From positions 145,195,234 through 145,259,233 of the forward strand of contig CM043958.1 in the NCBI GenBank assembly GCA_014529385.2: DNA of 64,000 bases, read 5' to 3'. Of this stretch, positions 54,391 through 64,000 are shown in pieces. Within the stretch, counting starts at the first letter, position 1, and every line of letters starts with the position of its first letter. This stretch comes from Adiantum capillus-veneris (taxonomy: Eukaryota; Streptophyta; Polypodiopsida; Polypodiales; Pteridaceae). The position numbers and the translations under genes are program-made. The notes beneath the pieces were generated by a model. The model was given only the letters and a program-made list of their open reading frames with translations, made no database searches and was not told where the DNA came from.

Positions 54391-55858
54391 GACTCACTTG
54401 GGTCTCCGGACCACCCAAGCCTGTATGCGAGTCATGCCCCGCTTCGACCTCGTTCCGTATCTTGTCAAAATGGCCATCAGAACGACATAGCTCTCGGAGA
54501 GAGAGATAGAAGTCCATCGAGATTTCAGCCATAGACAAGACATTAACCTCAGGAATCTTGCTGAGTGCATCGGCAACTCGATTGCTGGATCCTCTTCTAT
54601 AACGGATCTCAAAGTCGAACTCTTGTAAAAGCTCAACCCATCTAGCCTTCCGGCCTCTGAGATCACCCTGATCACAGATATAGCGCAAGGAGTGATGATC
54701 TGTCCATGCAACAAACGTAGAGCCATACAAGTAGTGCCGCCATTTCCTCAAGGCGTGGACTATGGCGTAAAGCTCCTTTTCATACGTTGGATAACGCATC
54801 TGAGCGTTAGAAAGCTTCTTACTTTCAAACGCAGCAGGACGTCCATCCTGGTATAATGCCGCACCAATGGCATAATCACTAGCATCGGTTTCAACCACAA
54901 ACGGTTTGCTAGGATCCACAATGTGCAATATTGGCGGAGTAGTCACCAAGTGCTTTAGTGTCCGAAAGCTCTCGTCGAGATGCTCGTTCCAGACAACAGG
55001 GGGATTACCTTTACGATGAGGACCCGAAGTCTTTGGCCCTTTCACCCCTCCTTTTAAAAGTTGCGTAAGCGGAGCAGCAACTTTAGAGTAATCCTTGATA
55101 AACTTACGAAAGAATCCAGTAAAGCCTAAAAAGGACTTTACTTGGCGTACATTCTTCAGAATGGGCCAATTTCGCACTTTATCCAACTTTTCAGGGTCAA
55201 TGCGAATTCCATTACGAGTAATGATGTGACCCAAGTACAGAAGCTCTTTCCTAAAGAATTCACACTTAGAAGCCTTAGCGTAAAGCTTCTCAGTTCTCAG
55301 TACTTCGAGAACAGTGCGTATATGCGCTACGTGCTCAGACAAACTTCGGTCGTAGATCAAGATATCATTGAGAAATACAACAACGAAGTTGCCTAAAAAT
55401 GGTCTCAGCAGATCATTCATCATCTGTTGAAACGTAGCTGGAGCATTGGTCAAACCAAAAGGCAAGACCAAAAACTCATAGTGACGATAACGCGTATGGA
55501 AATCGGTCTTAGGAATATCTTCCATTTTGATCCGTATCTGGTGATAGCCTGATCGCAGGTCTATCTTCGTAAAATATAACGCTCCGTGGAGCCGATCTAT
55601 CAGATCGTCCATGCGCGGGAGCGGATACTTGTTCTTGACAGTGAGCTTGTTCAACCCCTTGTAATCGACGCAGAAGCGCATAATGTTATCCTTCTTTCGG
55701 GAAAGTAACACTGGCGCTCCCCATGGAGATTTACTTGGCCGAACAAAACCCCTGTCGAGATAATCTTTCAGCTCGCTGAATCTCGTCCTCCTCGGCTTTA
55801 CTAAACCGATAGAGTTGCTTTGAGAAGGGTTGGCTATTAGCCACCAACTTAATACCAT
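54391..55858 (-). pseudogene. pol: Element C reverse transcriptase and RNase H, active site altered
   Basis: A single 503-codon frame covers R-P-S-K-S-P-W-G-A-P-V-L, F-C-V-D-Y-K-G-L-N-K, I-D-L-R-S-G-Y-H-Q-I, L-P-F-G-L-T-N-A-P-A-T-F and the polymerase active site, which reads F-L-N-D (55364-55375) instead of [YF]-L-D-D. Loss of the first Asp should abolish catalysis. RNase H follows: V-E-T-D-A-S-D-Y-A, T-D-H-H-S-L-R-Y, N-R-V-A-D-A-L-S. Upstream sense continues from the protease frame with a shift near 55760. Confidence 0.92.
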
Positions 55859-56546
55859 GATCTACTCCTCTCGAAGGCGGCAAGCCAGGAGGTAGATCAT
55901 CAGGAAAAACATCCTTGAAATCAGTCATGATTTCTTGGATAAGGTTGGATTCGTCAGAATCCCCAAGTTCAACAGAAGAACATGAAACATTTTTACGAAA
56001 TTCAGTGACACAAGTACCAAGCACTAATGGATCAAACCAAGCAGATGGTACACATTGATAAAAGTCAACATTAGAAGACTTTATTTCTTTATACATTTCC
56101 AAAGCAGTAACAACTGGTATTGCAAAGCCATTATTTACAGACGTCTGATTACAAAGCGACACAGATACATGAGGCATGTCCTGCTTAACAAAAACAAGAG
56201 AGTGGTGTACATAGTCTATATACAATGAGTCTTGTTTATCATAAAACCATGGAATTCCTAAAATAACATCTGCTCTGTCCAGGCGCATGATGTGGAAATC
56301 CAGGTTCTCTTTGTAATCAGCTAGCTCGAGCGACAAGTCTGGAACCATCCGATTCCATACATCCGTATCCTCCCCACAAGCCATCTTTACGCGATACTCA
56401 TGGTCACTGTCCCGCGTCCGCAGGCTCAGTTTATGCACCAATTTTGCATCCACAAAATTGTGTGAGCTTCCATTATCAAGGAGTACGGTCACGTCGTGAC
56501 CATTGATCTTCCTGGGGAAACGGAAAAGATCATGCTTATCAAACAC
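55760..56546 (-). pseudogene. pol: Element C protease
   Basis: L-L-D-N-G-S-S-H-N-F-V-D carries the active-site loop with D-N-G in place of D-[ST]-G, and V-I-L-G-I-P-W-F follows. The frame continues into the reverse transcriptase connection (L-P-P-S-R-G-V-D-H-G-I). The altered loop makes activity doubtful. Confidence 0.85.
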
Positions 56547-57850
56547 TTTGGTGCTAAATGATGGATTTCAATTTGAATGACATCAGAGTTACCTGAGATC
56601 TCGTGAATTTGAACCGAAGGACGACCTTGCGGTTTCTGTGTCTTCTTCTTTTTCTTGGGACAGTCCTTGATTTGGTGACCTGTCTGGCCACATCCGAAGC
56701 AAGCCCCCTTCTTTACTGCATCAACAATTGAAGCATTTTTGGCTTTCTTCTTCTCCTGAGAAGATCTCGGCGGTGATTTAAACTTATGCTGGAATCGGGG
56801 TCGCTTCCTCGAAGCACCCTCACCGGATTGATGGTCTACAGTTCTTTTCTTCTCATAGTTTGCTCCATTGATCAAATGGAACGTCCTGGCCTTTGCGACT
56901 GCATCCTCGACATCGGTCGGGGCTTTGTCCTTGATTAAGGCCCAATGGTAATCCTCAAGTAATCTAGCAAGTACATGTGCACCACGTGCGTAGAATCCAC
57001 CTTACAGAAGGTGAGCGCCTCTTTGAAAGCTGTCGTATACTTATCAAAAGATAGAGTTTTCATCGAAAGACTCTGCAGTTTGGCATAAGCTTTCAAAGGG
57101 TCCATTTTAGCGAAATCCCTCTTGAATTTCACACAAAAATCAGCCCACGTCGTAGGCTTCTCTGTCATGTCGCGCCACCAGGTAAGCGCCTTATTGCGCA
57201 GATAAAGAGGAATCGTTTGAATCCTCCGTTCATCATGCTCCCCATGGAGGTCAAAATATGTGGTCCATTGATGCAGCCAGTTATTACGTCTAGTTCCGTA
57301 CACTCCTTCTCTTCCCCTGAGAAATTTGTAGTTTTGTATGGAATCGTGGCAGTCGGACCACCCTGTGAACGCCCAAAAGCAGCAATCTGCATCCGCAATT
57401 GCTGGAGATGGGTTTCGGATGGGTTTCGGCCTCGGAAATACGCGCAGTCGTCGACTGAGCCATATCTTCGAGAGTAGAGACTCGGGAACCGAGCCCTTGC
57501 ATGACCCCTTCGAGAGAGGCCAAGCGAAGGTTCGTCTGAACGTTCGCGTTTTCCAGAGCGGTAACACGCTGGTCGAAACTCTGGAAAGTACTTGTAATCC
57601 ATGTGTAGAGAGCATGCGTGAATGGAATTTGAACATTACCTGGCGCGTCGTCACGCTTAGTGCGTGAAAAACTGGAAATTTCACTCGAAACTGGGCCTTC
57701 TCTGCACTTTTCGGCCGCTAAAAATTGAACTTCGAGGAGCTCTTCGCGTCGGCGTGAGCGTCCAAAGGCGAGCAGGTGATGGCGGGAGCGCGAGCAGGTG
57801 AGAAAGAGGAGAAGTAAAGAGAAGTAGAGAGCTGAAAAATGAGTTTTTCT
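56489..57850 (-). pseudogene. gag: Element C gag with zinc knuckle
   Basis: N-terminal coiled-coil-like part (S-F-D-Q-R-V-T-A-L-E-N; L-G-S-R-V-S-T-L-E-D-M) at about 57640-57450. Capsid follows after frameshifts near 57420 and 57290: I-P-L-Y-L-R-N-K-A-L-T-W-W-R, W-A-D-F-C-V-K-F-K-R-D-F. Zinc knuckle C-F-G-C-G-Q-T-G-H-Q-I-K-D-C is at 56660-56701, followed by a Lys run. A shift near 56935 splits capsid from the nucleocapsid. The start is unclear; sense is readable from about 57690. Confidence 0.85.
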
Positions 57851-57901
57851 GCAAGAAAACTCAGTCTTTGTAAGTGACTTTAAATAACCAACAGGTTTCA
57901 T

Positions 57902-58579
57902 ACACTCTTAAAAACTCCCAAGTGTCCAGGCCCTTTCTTTTAAATACCTTGGTGAGTTAATAAAGCCAGCGCGTAGAAAAAAAATCAGCGAGGGAAGCAA
58001 AGCGTGCGACGCGTGGAGAGAGGACTAGCGTGTGGCTGCCTGTGCCCAACACGCAAAAGGGCGCCAGTTCGGAGCCAGCATGGAGCACTCATCTTCTCTC
58101 TCCCGTCAACACATCTCCCCGCTCTCCCCTGCCGATTGCGCAAGCAAATCTCCCCTCACTCCCTTGCAGATTGCGCAAGCAAAGAGAGAGGCAAGTCTCT
58201 CTCTCTCTCTCTCAGTTTACAGAGAGTAACGCTTTCTCTCTCTTTTTGTAAGGTCTGGTTTTAATAAAAAAAAAACCAGTAAAAGGGTTAACAGAGTACT
58301 AAATTCAGTAAAAATCAGTAAATATATAAATGAGACCTTGATTTTCACTACAAAATCAGTCAAAGCAGTAAAAATCCTTGATTTTCAGCACTTCCGCCTG
58401 CTAAATTGCTGAATTTTGTCAAAAATCAGTGAGAAGCACATTAAACTTCACCTGCAAACATGTTCGTGGGAAGAGAATGATCAGTTAAACAATTATTTCA
58501 TCAAAACTTGCGTGAATCAATGATTTTCCGACTCTAACCAGCCCGTAGGTGTGCACACAATCCTCCGTGCAGCCAAGCC
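57902..58579 (-). other. Element C leader
   Basis: Region between primer site and gag. Contains (CT)n at 58196-58214 and an AT-rich part with repeated ..aaaatcagta.. words (58260-58440). Open frames are not sustained. Confidence 0.6.
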
Positions 58580-58592
58580 GGCTCTCATACCA
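58580..58592 (-). other. Element C primer binding site
   Basis: TGGTATGAGAGCC on the minus strand, directly at the LTR end; one base from the Met-tRNA-type site. Confidence 0.85.
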
Positions 58593-58976
58593 TGAAACAA
58601 ACGCGGAGAGTGGATCTCTCGGCTACACGGACTGCCTACAGGCACGCATCGGACGAACCACTCGACCATAGCCACCATCCGGCAGCTCCCCCGTGCTGGG
58701 GCCAACGTCCGAGGACATAGGCGTGCACCTGTAAGACCGAGTGTCCCATACCACCCGGCCTCACCTCCTCGAGGTGACCTCGCGCATCCTAGCCTTGCGG
58801 GCTAACCATTGGCACTCTACCAGTGGGGGTCGATCGCTCCAAATGAGGCCTTGGCCTCCCTTTTATAATAATGGCCGGCCACACTGGCCGTGTTCACACT
58901 ACGTCCGCCCGGACACTGGACGCCCATCCCAACGGTATCTGGGCAAGATCCCCTCTCCTGTGAGCAGGACATAACA
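58593..58976 (-). repeat. Element C 5' LTR with TATA box
   Basis: On plus TGAAACAAACGC...GCAGGACATAACA, 384 bp. TATAAAAG on the minus strand at 58860-58867 is the likely promoter; the same box is at 52870-52877 in the 3' LTR. Confidence 0.92.
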
Positions 58977-59832
58977 CATACATGACTTATCTATAGATAG
59001 AAACCGCAATCCTTTCTTGTGGGAGGAAGTACCTAGAAATGTTTCAACATACATGACATAAGAGACCCAAGGCGCCGCTGGGCCAGCACAAGAGTGGCAA
59101 ATAGAACTGCACATAGGCTATCATTATGCATTGGACAATTCTGAGTCACACATGCAATGGCTAGGTTGACAATTTCCAATAGCTAAGCTTTAAGTGCAGT
59201 CTTTGGAGCACCCATTCAAGTTTCTTTGTTGCGGACACATTCCAACCGACCGGGCATCCTAGATGGCGTACTATGGTCTGAGGGGGAACAATCTTCTTTG
59301 GCTTCCTTTAAAGATATCAACTTGGATTTACGAAAATTAACATGAAATCCAACTGCCAAGCCAATAAAAGAGAGTCATCAGCATATGCTTGGCCAATAAA
59401 TTGCTTTTCGAACGACCATGCAGACGACTCGAGGAAGTGAGGCCTCAAGATGTGACAACAATGGGTGTGAAGCAATCGCATAAAGCAAAGCACTAAGAGG
59501 ACACCCTTGTCTGACCGAACGCCCTAGATTCCAAGCATCTGTGATAGAACCACCCAACAGACGAGGAAGTGAGGCCGCAAGATGTGACAACAAGGGGTGC
59601 GAAGCAATCGCATAAAGCAAAGCACCAAGAGGACATCCTTGTCTGACCGAACGCCCTAGATTCCAAGCATCTGTGATAGAACCACCCAACAGACTTGCAG
59701 AAGTGCTTTGAGCGTACATGAGGAAGACTACCTGCAAAATTTTCGGCCCAAATCCCAGCAATATAATTCCATAAAACAGTATCAAAAGCCTTTTCAATGT
59801 CAACTTGCATAACCAACACATCTTGTGTCACG
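58977..59832 (-). mobile_element. LINE2 segment 3: reverse transcriptase with in-frame duplication
   Basis: Minus-strand sense: M-Q-V-D-I-E-K-A-F-D-T-V-L-W (59815-59770), N-L-G-R-S-V-R-Q-G-C-P-L (twice), Q-A-Y-A-D-D-S-L at 59374-59385 (active site intact), then the post-RT region to C-F-Y and D-K-S-C-M at 58977, where element C interrupts. A 132-bp tandem duplication (59430-59561 and 59562-59693) repeats 44 residues around R-S-V-R-Q-G-C-P-L without breaking the frame. Several stops downstream of YADD. The right edge at 59832 meets LTR-like sequence F. Confidence 0.85.
59430..59693 (-). repeat. 132-bp tandem duplication in LINE2 reverse transcriptase
   Basis: Units start cgaggaagtgagg at 59430 and 59562 and differ by a handful of bases; exactly 44 codons each. 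Confidence 0.9.
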
Positions 59833-60996
59833 TGACACATCCAACCCTATGTGTCCGTGGACAAGCTACAACACGACAAGGGTTCAGTCAGTCCAGTCAG
59901 TTTAGATTAGAAGTGATCTGGCACTTTTGTGAGTCTATTCGTAGACCGTGCATGCCCAGTCACTTAGTGTAGATGCATATCCTCTGGTTGCACACAGCAT
60001 GATCATCGGCATTCCCATCAGAATCCATCAAAATCCTTTAGGGGAATTTTCCAGTGCATTTAGCCTATTTTTCCGATTTTTGACATTTTTCACTTATTAT
60101 TTTTAAGTGACTTTTGTTGGAAAGTAGGTAGGGCAATTTTGCTAAGTTAATATATAAGCAAACTAGAGTTAGCACTTTCTGGCAGAAGAGGCAACAGGAG
60201 CCAAGCTCAACAGGCAACTTCTCAAGCAAGAACCTTGGTGGTTTCTCCTCCAAGCAAGATCCCAACCATGGTGTTTTCATCAAGGTGATCCTCGCCATCC
60301 ACTCCCAGCACTTGGCGTTTCCATCTCCCTCATCGCCAGCCTAGCGTTTTTTATCCCAGATCTTCACCGCAAGCAGATCCCAGCCCTAGCGTTTTTCAGC
60401 CATATCGCCCTCACTTCTGACCTAGCGTTTTCAGCAGATAAGACCGCCATTTTCAGCAGACAAAGACCGGTAGTTTCAGCCCTAAAGAAGTGCAGTTTTC
60501 AGCCCTAAGACCTGCAGATTTTCAGCGACAAAGATCAACAGAAAGCAGCCCCAAAACCAGCATTTTGAATTTGCAGCAGATTTCAGCCCATAGCGTTTTT
60601 GGACAGCAGATAAAAGATTGCAGATTTCAGCCCTTAGGACGGTGTCGTCATCCCTGTCGTCGTCGTTGACATAGCCTAGACTTGCATCAGTAACATGCAT
60701 TCAGTTTGTACCTGTTTGTGCAATCATAAGTAGACCACTCTCGCCGACGAGAGTGGGGCCTTCGGATGAGGGTTTTACAACGTCTCTGGTGTCGTATCTC
60801 TCTTCTCTCTCTATCTCTCAGTCTCATACACTTGCACGCACAGTATCCACTCACTTTGTTCGTGATCATTGCACTCTCACTAAAGGAACGGAAGGCTCTC
60901 CCTTCCATAAGAACAAAAGTTCGGAGCACTCATCTTGAGCAAAGTTCAAACATTCATTGTGCTGCACCTTACATCTTGCTGAGTGTATTTCGCATA

Positions 60997-61033
<37 letters not shown>
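59833..61033 (+). repeat. LTR-like sequence F with TATA box and repeat-rich leader (right edge unknown)
   Basis: Starts TGACACATCCAACCC exactly where LINE2 breaks off, so it is an insertion. TATA-like taatatataagc at about 60147-60158. Downstream is a 350-bp stretch (60265-60600) repeating variants of cctagcgttttcagc, then a perfect hairpin (60735-60756) and a (CA)n tract (60998-61033). No primer binding site or matching end was found, so the element type and right edge are not established. Confidence 0.45.
60735..60756. other. Perfect hairpin, 9-bp stem, 4-nt loop
   Basis: CCACTCTCG - CCGA - CGAGAGTGG. Strong GC-rich stem; could be a structured RNA element or weak terminator. No U-tract follows. 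Confidence 0.75.
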
Positions 61034-61037
<4 letters not shown>

Positions 61038-61569
61038 CAATGCTTTGATTCGGCCTCACATATTTCTTAACTTTATTCAAAGGGATATTTGTTGATGTCA
61101 TCTGTTCATATACTTTGTCTTTGAAATGTCCTCAAATGGATCCATTAAGACCATCAAGTTGGTGATTTTCATGCACCTAATATAGCTTCATCAATAATTA
61201 GCTCCATGGTCTCTGTTTCCAGCAGCGTTAAGTGTAAGAAAGGGACCATGGAGTGCTTGATGTACACTACCAACATATCTTCCATGTTTGCAGTGTACAC
61301 CGTAAGCTTCATGGTGCAAGGCAGTCAAGAGACTCTTCTGAAACTTCATTTCTTTGTCTATGAATGCAGGATTAAGAGTGACATAAGCAAATAATTTTTT
61401 TCAAGTTGTGAGCAAATACTTCTGGACCTTGCAATTTCTGCACGTTTTGGTGAAGAACCAGGTTTTTGCAAGCTCAGCATAGATACTAGATGTATAACTA
61501 TAGGAGCAGGTGTCGTAATTACATTGCTGCATTAGATTTATTGCGACCTTAGCTTTCTTGGTAAAAGAA
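61034..61569. other. No gene recognised; upstream of candidate exon
   Basis: AT-rich; short open frames only. May hold the promoter or earlier exons of the gene at 61570, but no TATA or splice site was convincing. Confidence 0.4.
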
Positions 61570-61818
61570 ATGGATGAGAACAACTCTTCCCCTTGTCTCA
61601 CCTTTCTTCAACATGAAGCTGCCTATCGGTCTCGCGTCTTCAAGCGCAAGCATAAAAAAAAGCGACTTTCTGCACGAGACCTCCTCAATGCTTGTGTGAA
61701 GCTTGTGGATGACTACGATTGTGAGGCCCTCCCGGATATTGCCCCAGATGATCATGCCAAAATTGTCATGCCCACATTGAATGTGACAGATACAGACGAT
61801 CAAATTTTTTCGACCCAG
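61570..61818 (+). CDS. Candidate host-gene exon, 83 codons, product unknown
   Basis: ATG 61570 in good context (aaagaaATGGA) opens exactly 83 codons and meets a canonical splice donor CAG/gtaggc at 61818. The peptide is not low complexity: N-S-S-P-C-L-T-F-L-Q-H-E-A-A-Y, a basic cluster K-R-K-H-K-K-K-R (possible nuclear localisation signal), R-D-L-L-N-A-C-V-K-L-V-D-D-Y-D, and an acidic end. I do not recognise the family. The next exon was not found; the following 1.1 kb has intron-like composition. It has none of the stops seen in the surrounding transposons. It could be a first exon, or an internal exon if the frame opened earlier (an acceptor-like tttcttg precedes but lacks AG). Confidence 0.45.
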
Positions 61819-63622
61819 GTAGGCAGCTTGGGTCCATGATATTATGCAATGCAAGGGTAATGTTAAATACATGGGCGTCATAGGATTATATTATTGCAAT
61901 AAAGGCATGGGCCTCATTACATGAACTTTTGTTTTCTTTGCTTAAATACTTTTTTGTACGTAATTTTTAATTGAGAACCTTTTTGTGTGTAAATGTGTCA
62001 TACAAAACTAGCTGTCTCTTCATTATGTGATGCTTTTCTCTCTTGCTGGTTTTTTTGAATGCAATTCGAAGTTCTGAAGTGGCTATCGCAAGTAGTCTGT
62101 AAGTTAATTTTTCCAACGTTACAAGTCATGCCCGTTGTCATGTGACTGATGAGGTTCACCACTCAAAATTTTGAACTGAGGTCTGGGTATATTATAATTG
62201 GAGCTATGTCTATAGCTGATAAGTAGCAGGGTACAGACTATAACACTTATTCTATGGTGTTGACTTTCCACAATGCTTGTGAAGGGTATCATTTAGGATT
62301 GTGAAATAAAAATGAAGGTCCGGGTACATTATCTTTGGAGCTATGTTTATAGCTGATAAGTTTTCTCCAGAGCAGGTCACAAACTAAAACACTATTTTTC
62401 TGGTGTTGACTAAGCAATGCTTGTAAGGGTATCATTCAGGATTGTGAACAAAAAAAAAAGGCATGAGGGTGAGGGTGAGGGTAATTTGTCCAGAAGTTTG
62501 ATGATGTGACTGGTGTCACATCTTTAATTGGGTTTGCTCAGAGCTTATTCATACAAGTTGTTGAGCTCTAATACAGATTGGATGGATCCATTTCAAGATA
62601 TGTTTGTGATCAAGCACACGTTTAGTTTCCAACAAAAGTGGCTGTGGGAGGCCACATAGAATGATCATTCTTATGTTGTTTAGTGTATCAGGGTTTTGAA
62701 AACCTACCATGTCAAATGTGCAGTAGAAATGAAATGAATTGAGATTGAATATTTATTTACGTCTGCAAAAGACTTAAAGGGCCCATGAGACTGGAAAACA
62801 AAAGACTAAGGTAACAAATGTAAACAATTAAGTGAATTACTGGACCTAGCTTGTAGCATATCTCCCAAAGCGTGATACCTTGAGTAGGCTGCCGCTATAA
62901 ATACCATCATATAAACTCTCTCATGGGCTGTTCCATCATGGTATCAATCTCCTCCTCTCGAAAGAGCCTCGCAAGAGCTGCTCTATGCCTCTCAATAATG
63001 GCCTGGATGTGGTGATGGTAATTATATTGTTACGTGATATGTGAGAGGGAGGTGACGATTGAGATCTACTAATCTCCGTCGATTTATCCCCAAGAATTGA
63101 ACAACTTGAAAATTGATGTGTCCTGGGGTTGTGCTGAGGGCCGCTGCTTTGGAAGAAATCTATCACCTCCCTCTGAATGACTCCTCTACTAGAGCGTGTT
63201 TGAGCTTTGTAATAAAGCATGTTTGTGTCTGCATAACTCTAGCAAGAAAAGCGCAAGGCAACTCTGAGGAGTGTAATCCATGACCCTCGACAAAGGCCCA
63301 AAGCCCTCTCTATTTTCTGTGTACTGTCAAAGTCGACGATGCGGAAGCTTACAGTTAGGGAGAGAATGCATGAGAGAGAGATTGCTTTGAACCGACCAGC
63401 TTGGAAACGAATTAGATTATTATACAATGGGGTTTGGGGCCCTACTGCGAATCATGTCAAATAAGTAAAATAAATACCTAAAAGGCATAATCAATAATGC
63501 GACCACATTGGGTATTCACTTGAGATGCATAAACTTTTAACACCCTATCTGCGGATATATGTAGGAAATCCAAGAGGATGAAGAAGCTACCATGGACACT
63601 CCATAATACGTTTGTCACAAAT
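61819..63622. other. Probable intron or intergenic sequence
   Basis: No second exon identified. Contains the 137-bp repeat pair (62179-62449), a short gagggt repeat (62465-62482) and tataaatacc at 62896, 40 bases before tggtatcaat at 62939. That could be a very degenerate LTR end; too weak to call. Confidence 0.4.
62179..62449. repeat. Tandem repeat, two units of about 137 bp
   Basis: Units start aggtctgggtat (62179) and aggtccgggtac (62316) and share tatagctgataag, tggtgttgact, aatgcttgt and gggtatcatt(t/c)aggattgtga. Confidence 0.85.
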
Positions 63623-63828
63623 TGCTGACGTGTCAAGCCATTGAAGACGTGAGCTGACTTGAAGATCCCGGCCGAGGGGTCTAAACCCTAGGAGCAATAG
63701 AAGAAGTAGAAGTTCCCACCAACTTACAGTTCATCGTCGAATGGTCCAAGCATTTAAAAGAGTTCCTAGTATAAAGTTTACCAACTTATGGGATTCCCGT
63801 CCGATGGGGCCCAAGTGACTAAAGCAGG

Positions 63829-63895
<67 letters not shown>

Positions 63896-64000
63896 TAACT
63901 TTGCCTGGACAAAATGATGACGTGGCCTGTCTGTACGGATTACCCTGCGAATCGCACTGACATGCCACATGACAGATTGTACCAACCGCCATGATTTGCG
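63623..64000 (+). repeat. LTR-like sequence E, copy 2 (runs off the window)
   Basis: Shares tgctgacgtgtcaagcca, agatcccgg.cgag, ctaaaccctag.agcaa, cgatg.ggcccaag and gtacggatt with copy 1 at 31361, in the same order, with many differences. It contains the C run at 63830-63864 and (CA)n at 63865-63892. Right end outside the window. Confidence 0.55.
63830..63892. repeat. 35-base C homopolymer followed by (CA)n
   Basis: Uninterrupted C from 63830 to 63864, then (CA)14. On the other strand this is a G run next to (TG)n. Confidence 0.9.

Larger units (their letters stand above)
52609..58976 (-). mobile_element. Element C: minus-strand chromodomain Ty3/gypsy element (chromovirus)
   Basis: Short LTRs (378 and 384 bp), Met-tRNA-like primer site, gag with zinc knuckle, protease, reverse transcriptase/RNase H, integrase and a typical chromodomain, in order on the minus strand. 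It lies inside LINE2. The 5-bp flanks (minus strand GTATG and ACACG) differ at three sites, all transitions, so a target duplication is only possible. LINE2 sense D-K-S-C-M / P-K-R-M-G-G joins across it. Numerous frameshifts and altered catalytic residues make it inactive. Confidence 0.92.

Noticed and set aside
62889-62960. LTR end with TATA (tataaatacc) and primer-site-like tggtatcaat
   Set aside because: Only seven or eight bases agree with the Met-tRNA-type site, no TG...CA boundary or second copy was found.

Overview
This is nuclear DNA from a land plant with a large, repeat-rich genome. No complete, clearly functional host gene is visible. Almost everything is the remains of transposable elements: Ty3/gypsy LTR retrotransposons with plant-type primer binding sites, plant LINEs, one tRNA-derived SINE and a Mutator-like DNA transposon. 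Long (CT)n, (GA)n, (GT)n and (CA)n arrays lie between them. A decayed pentatricopeptide (PPR) array at 8.0-8.7 kb uses wording (I-V-S-Q-G-L-L..., V-S-W-x-A-[LM]-I-A-G-Y-A-Q-H-G) that I associate with the large fern/lycophyte PPR families. A fern or other seed-free vascular plant is my best guess, and it is an inference.

Layout. 1-8006: minus-strand LTR retrotransposon R1 (gag, two zinc knuckles, protease, ~1.6 kb leader, 5' LTR; the 3' part is outside the window). It is inserted in the PPR pseudogene at 8007-8668. 8669-15125: a divergent pair, a minus-strand gene with an AT-hook and a possible ParB-like segment, and a plus-strand Mutator-like transposase with a SWIM zinc finger, separated by a compound microsatellite. 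16051-19760: LINE1 (minus). About 20290-21330: a gag remnant (minus). 23053-26260: R2, a plus-strand relative of R1 with protease but no visible reverse transcriptase. 28444-28605: a SINE with a 15-bp target duplication. 30377-32005: two LTR-like pieces (D and E).

32161-59832 is one minus-strand LINE (LINE2) split by later insertions. The first is the element A complex (33226-52468). Inside A's pol region sits minus-strand element B' (39525-48335, 5-bp duplication cccct). Inside the LTR of B' sits plus-strand element B (39801-46314, 5-bp duplication ggatg). The second insertion in LINE2 is the minus-strand chromodomain retrotransposon C (52609-58976). LINE2 coding sense resumes across both insertion points. 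A further LTR-like sequence (F) abuts LINE2 at 59833.

61570-61818 is the one segment that looks like an ordinary host exon (83 codons ending at a splice donor); I do not recognise the gene. The window ends with a second copy of LTR family E (63623-64000) holding a 35-nt C run.

The elements look dead on their own: frameshifts, stops, or changed catalytic residues in the protease or reverse transcriptase. The exception in kind is B/B', two independent insertions that carry the same integrase deletion and other shared lesions. That suggests a defective family moved by enzymes supplied in trans.
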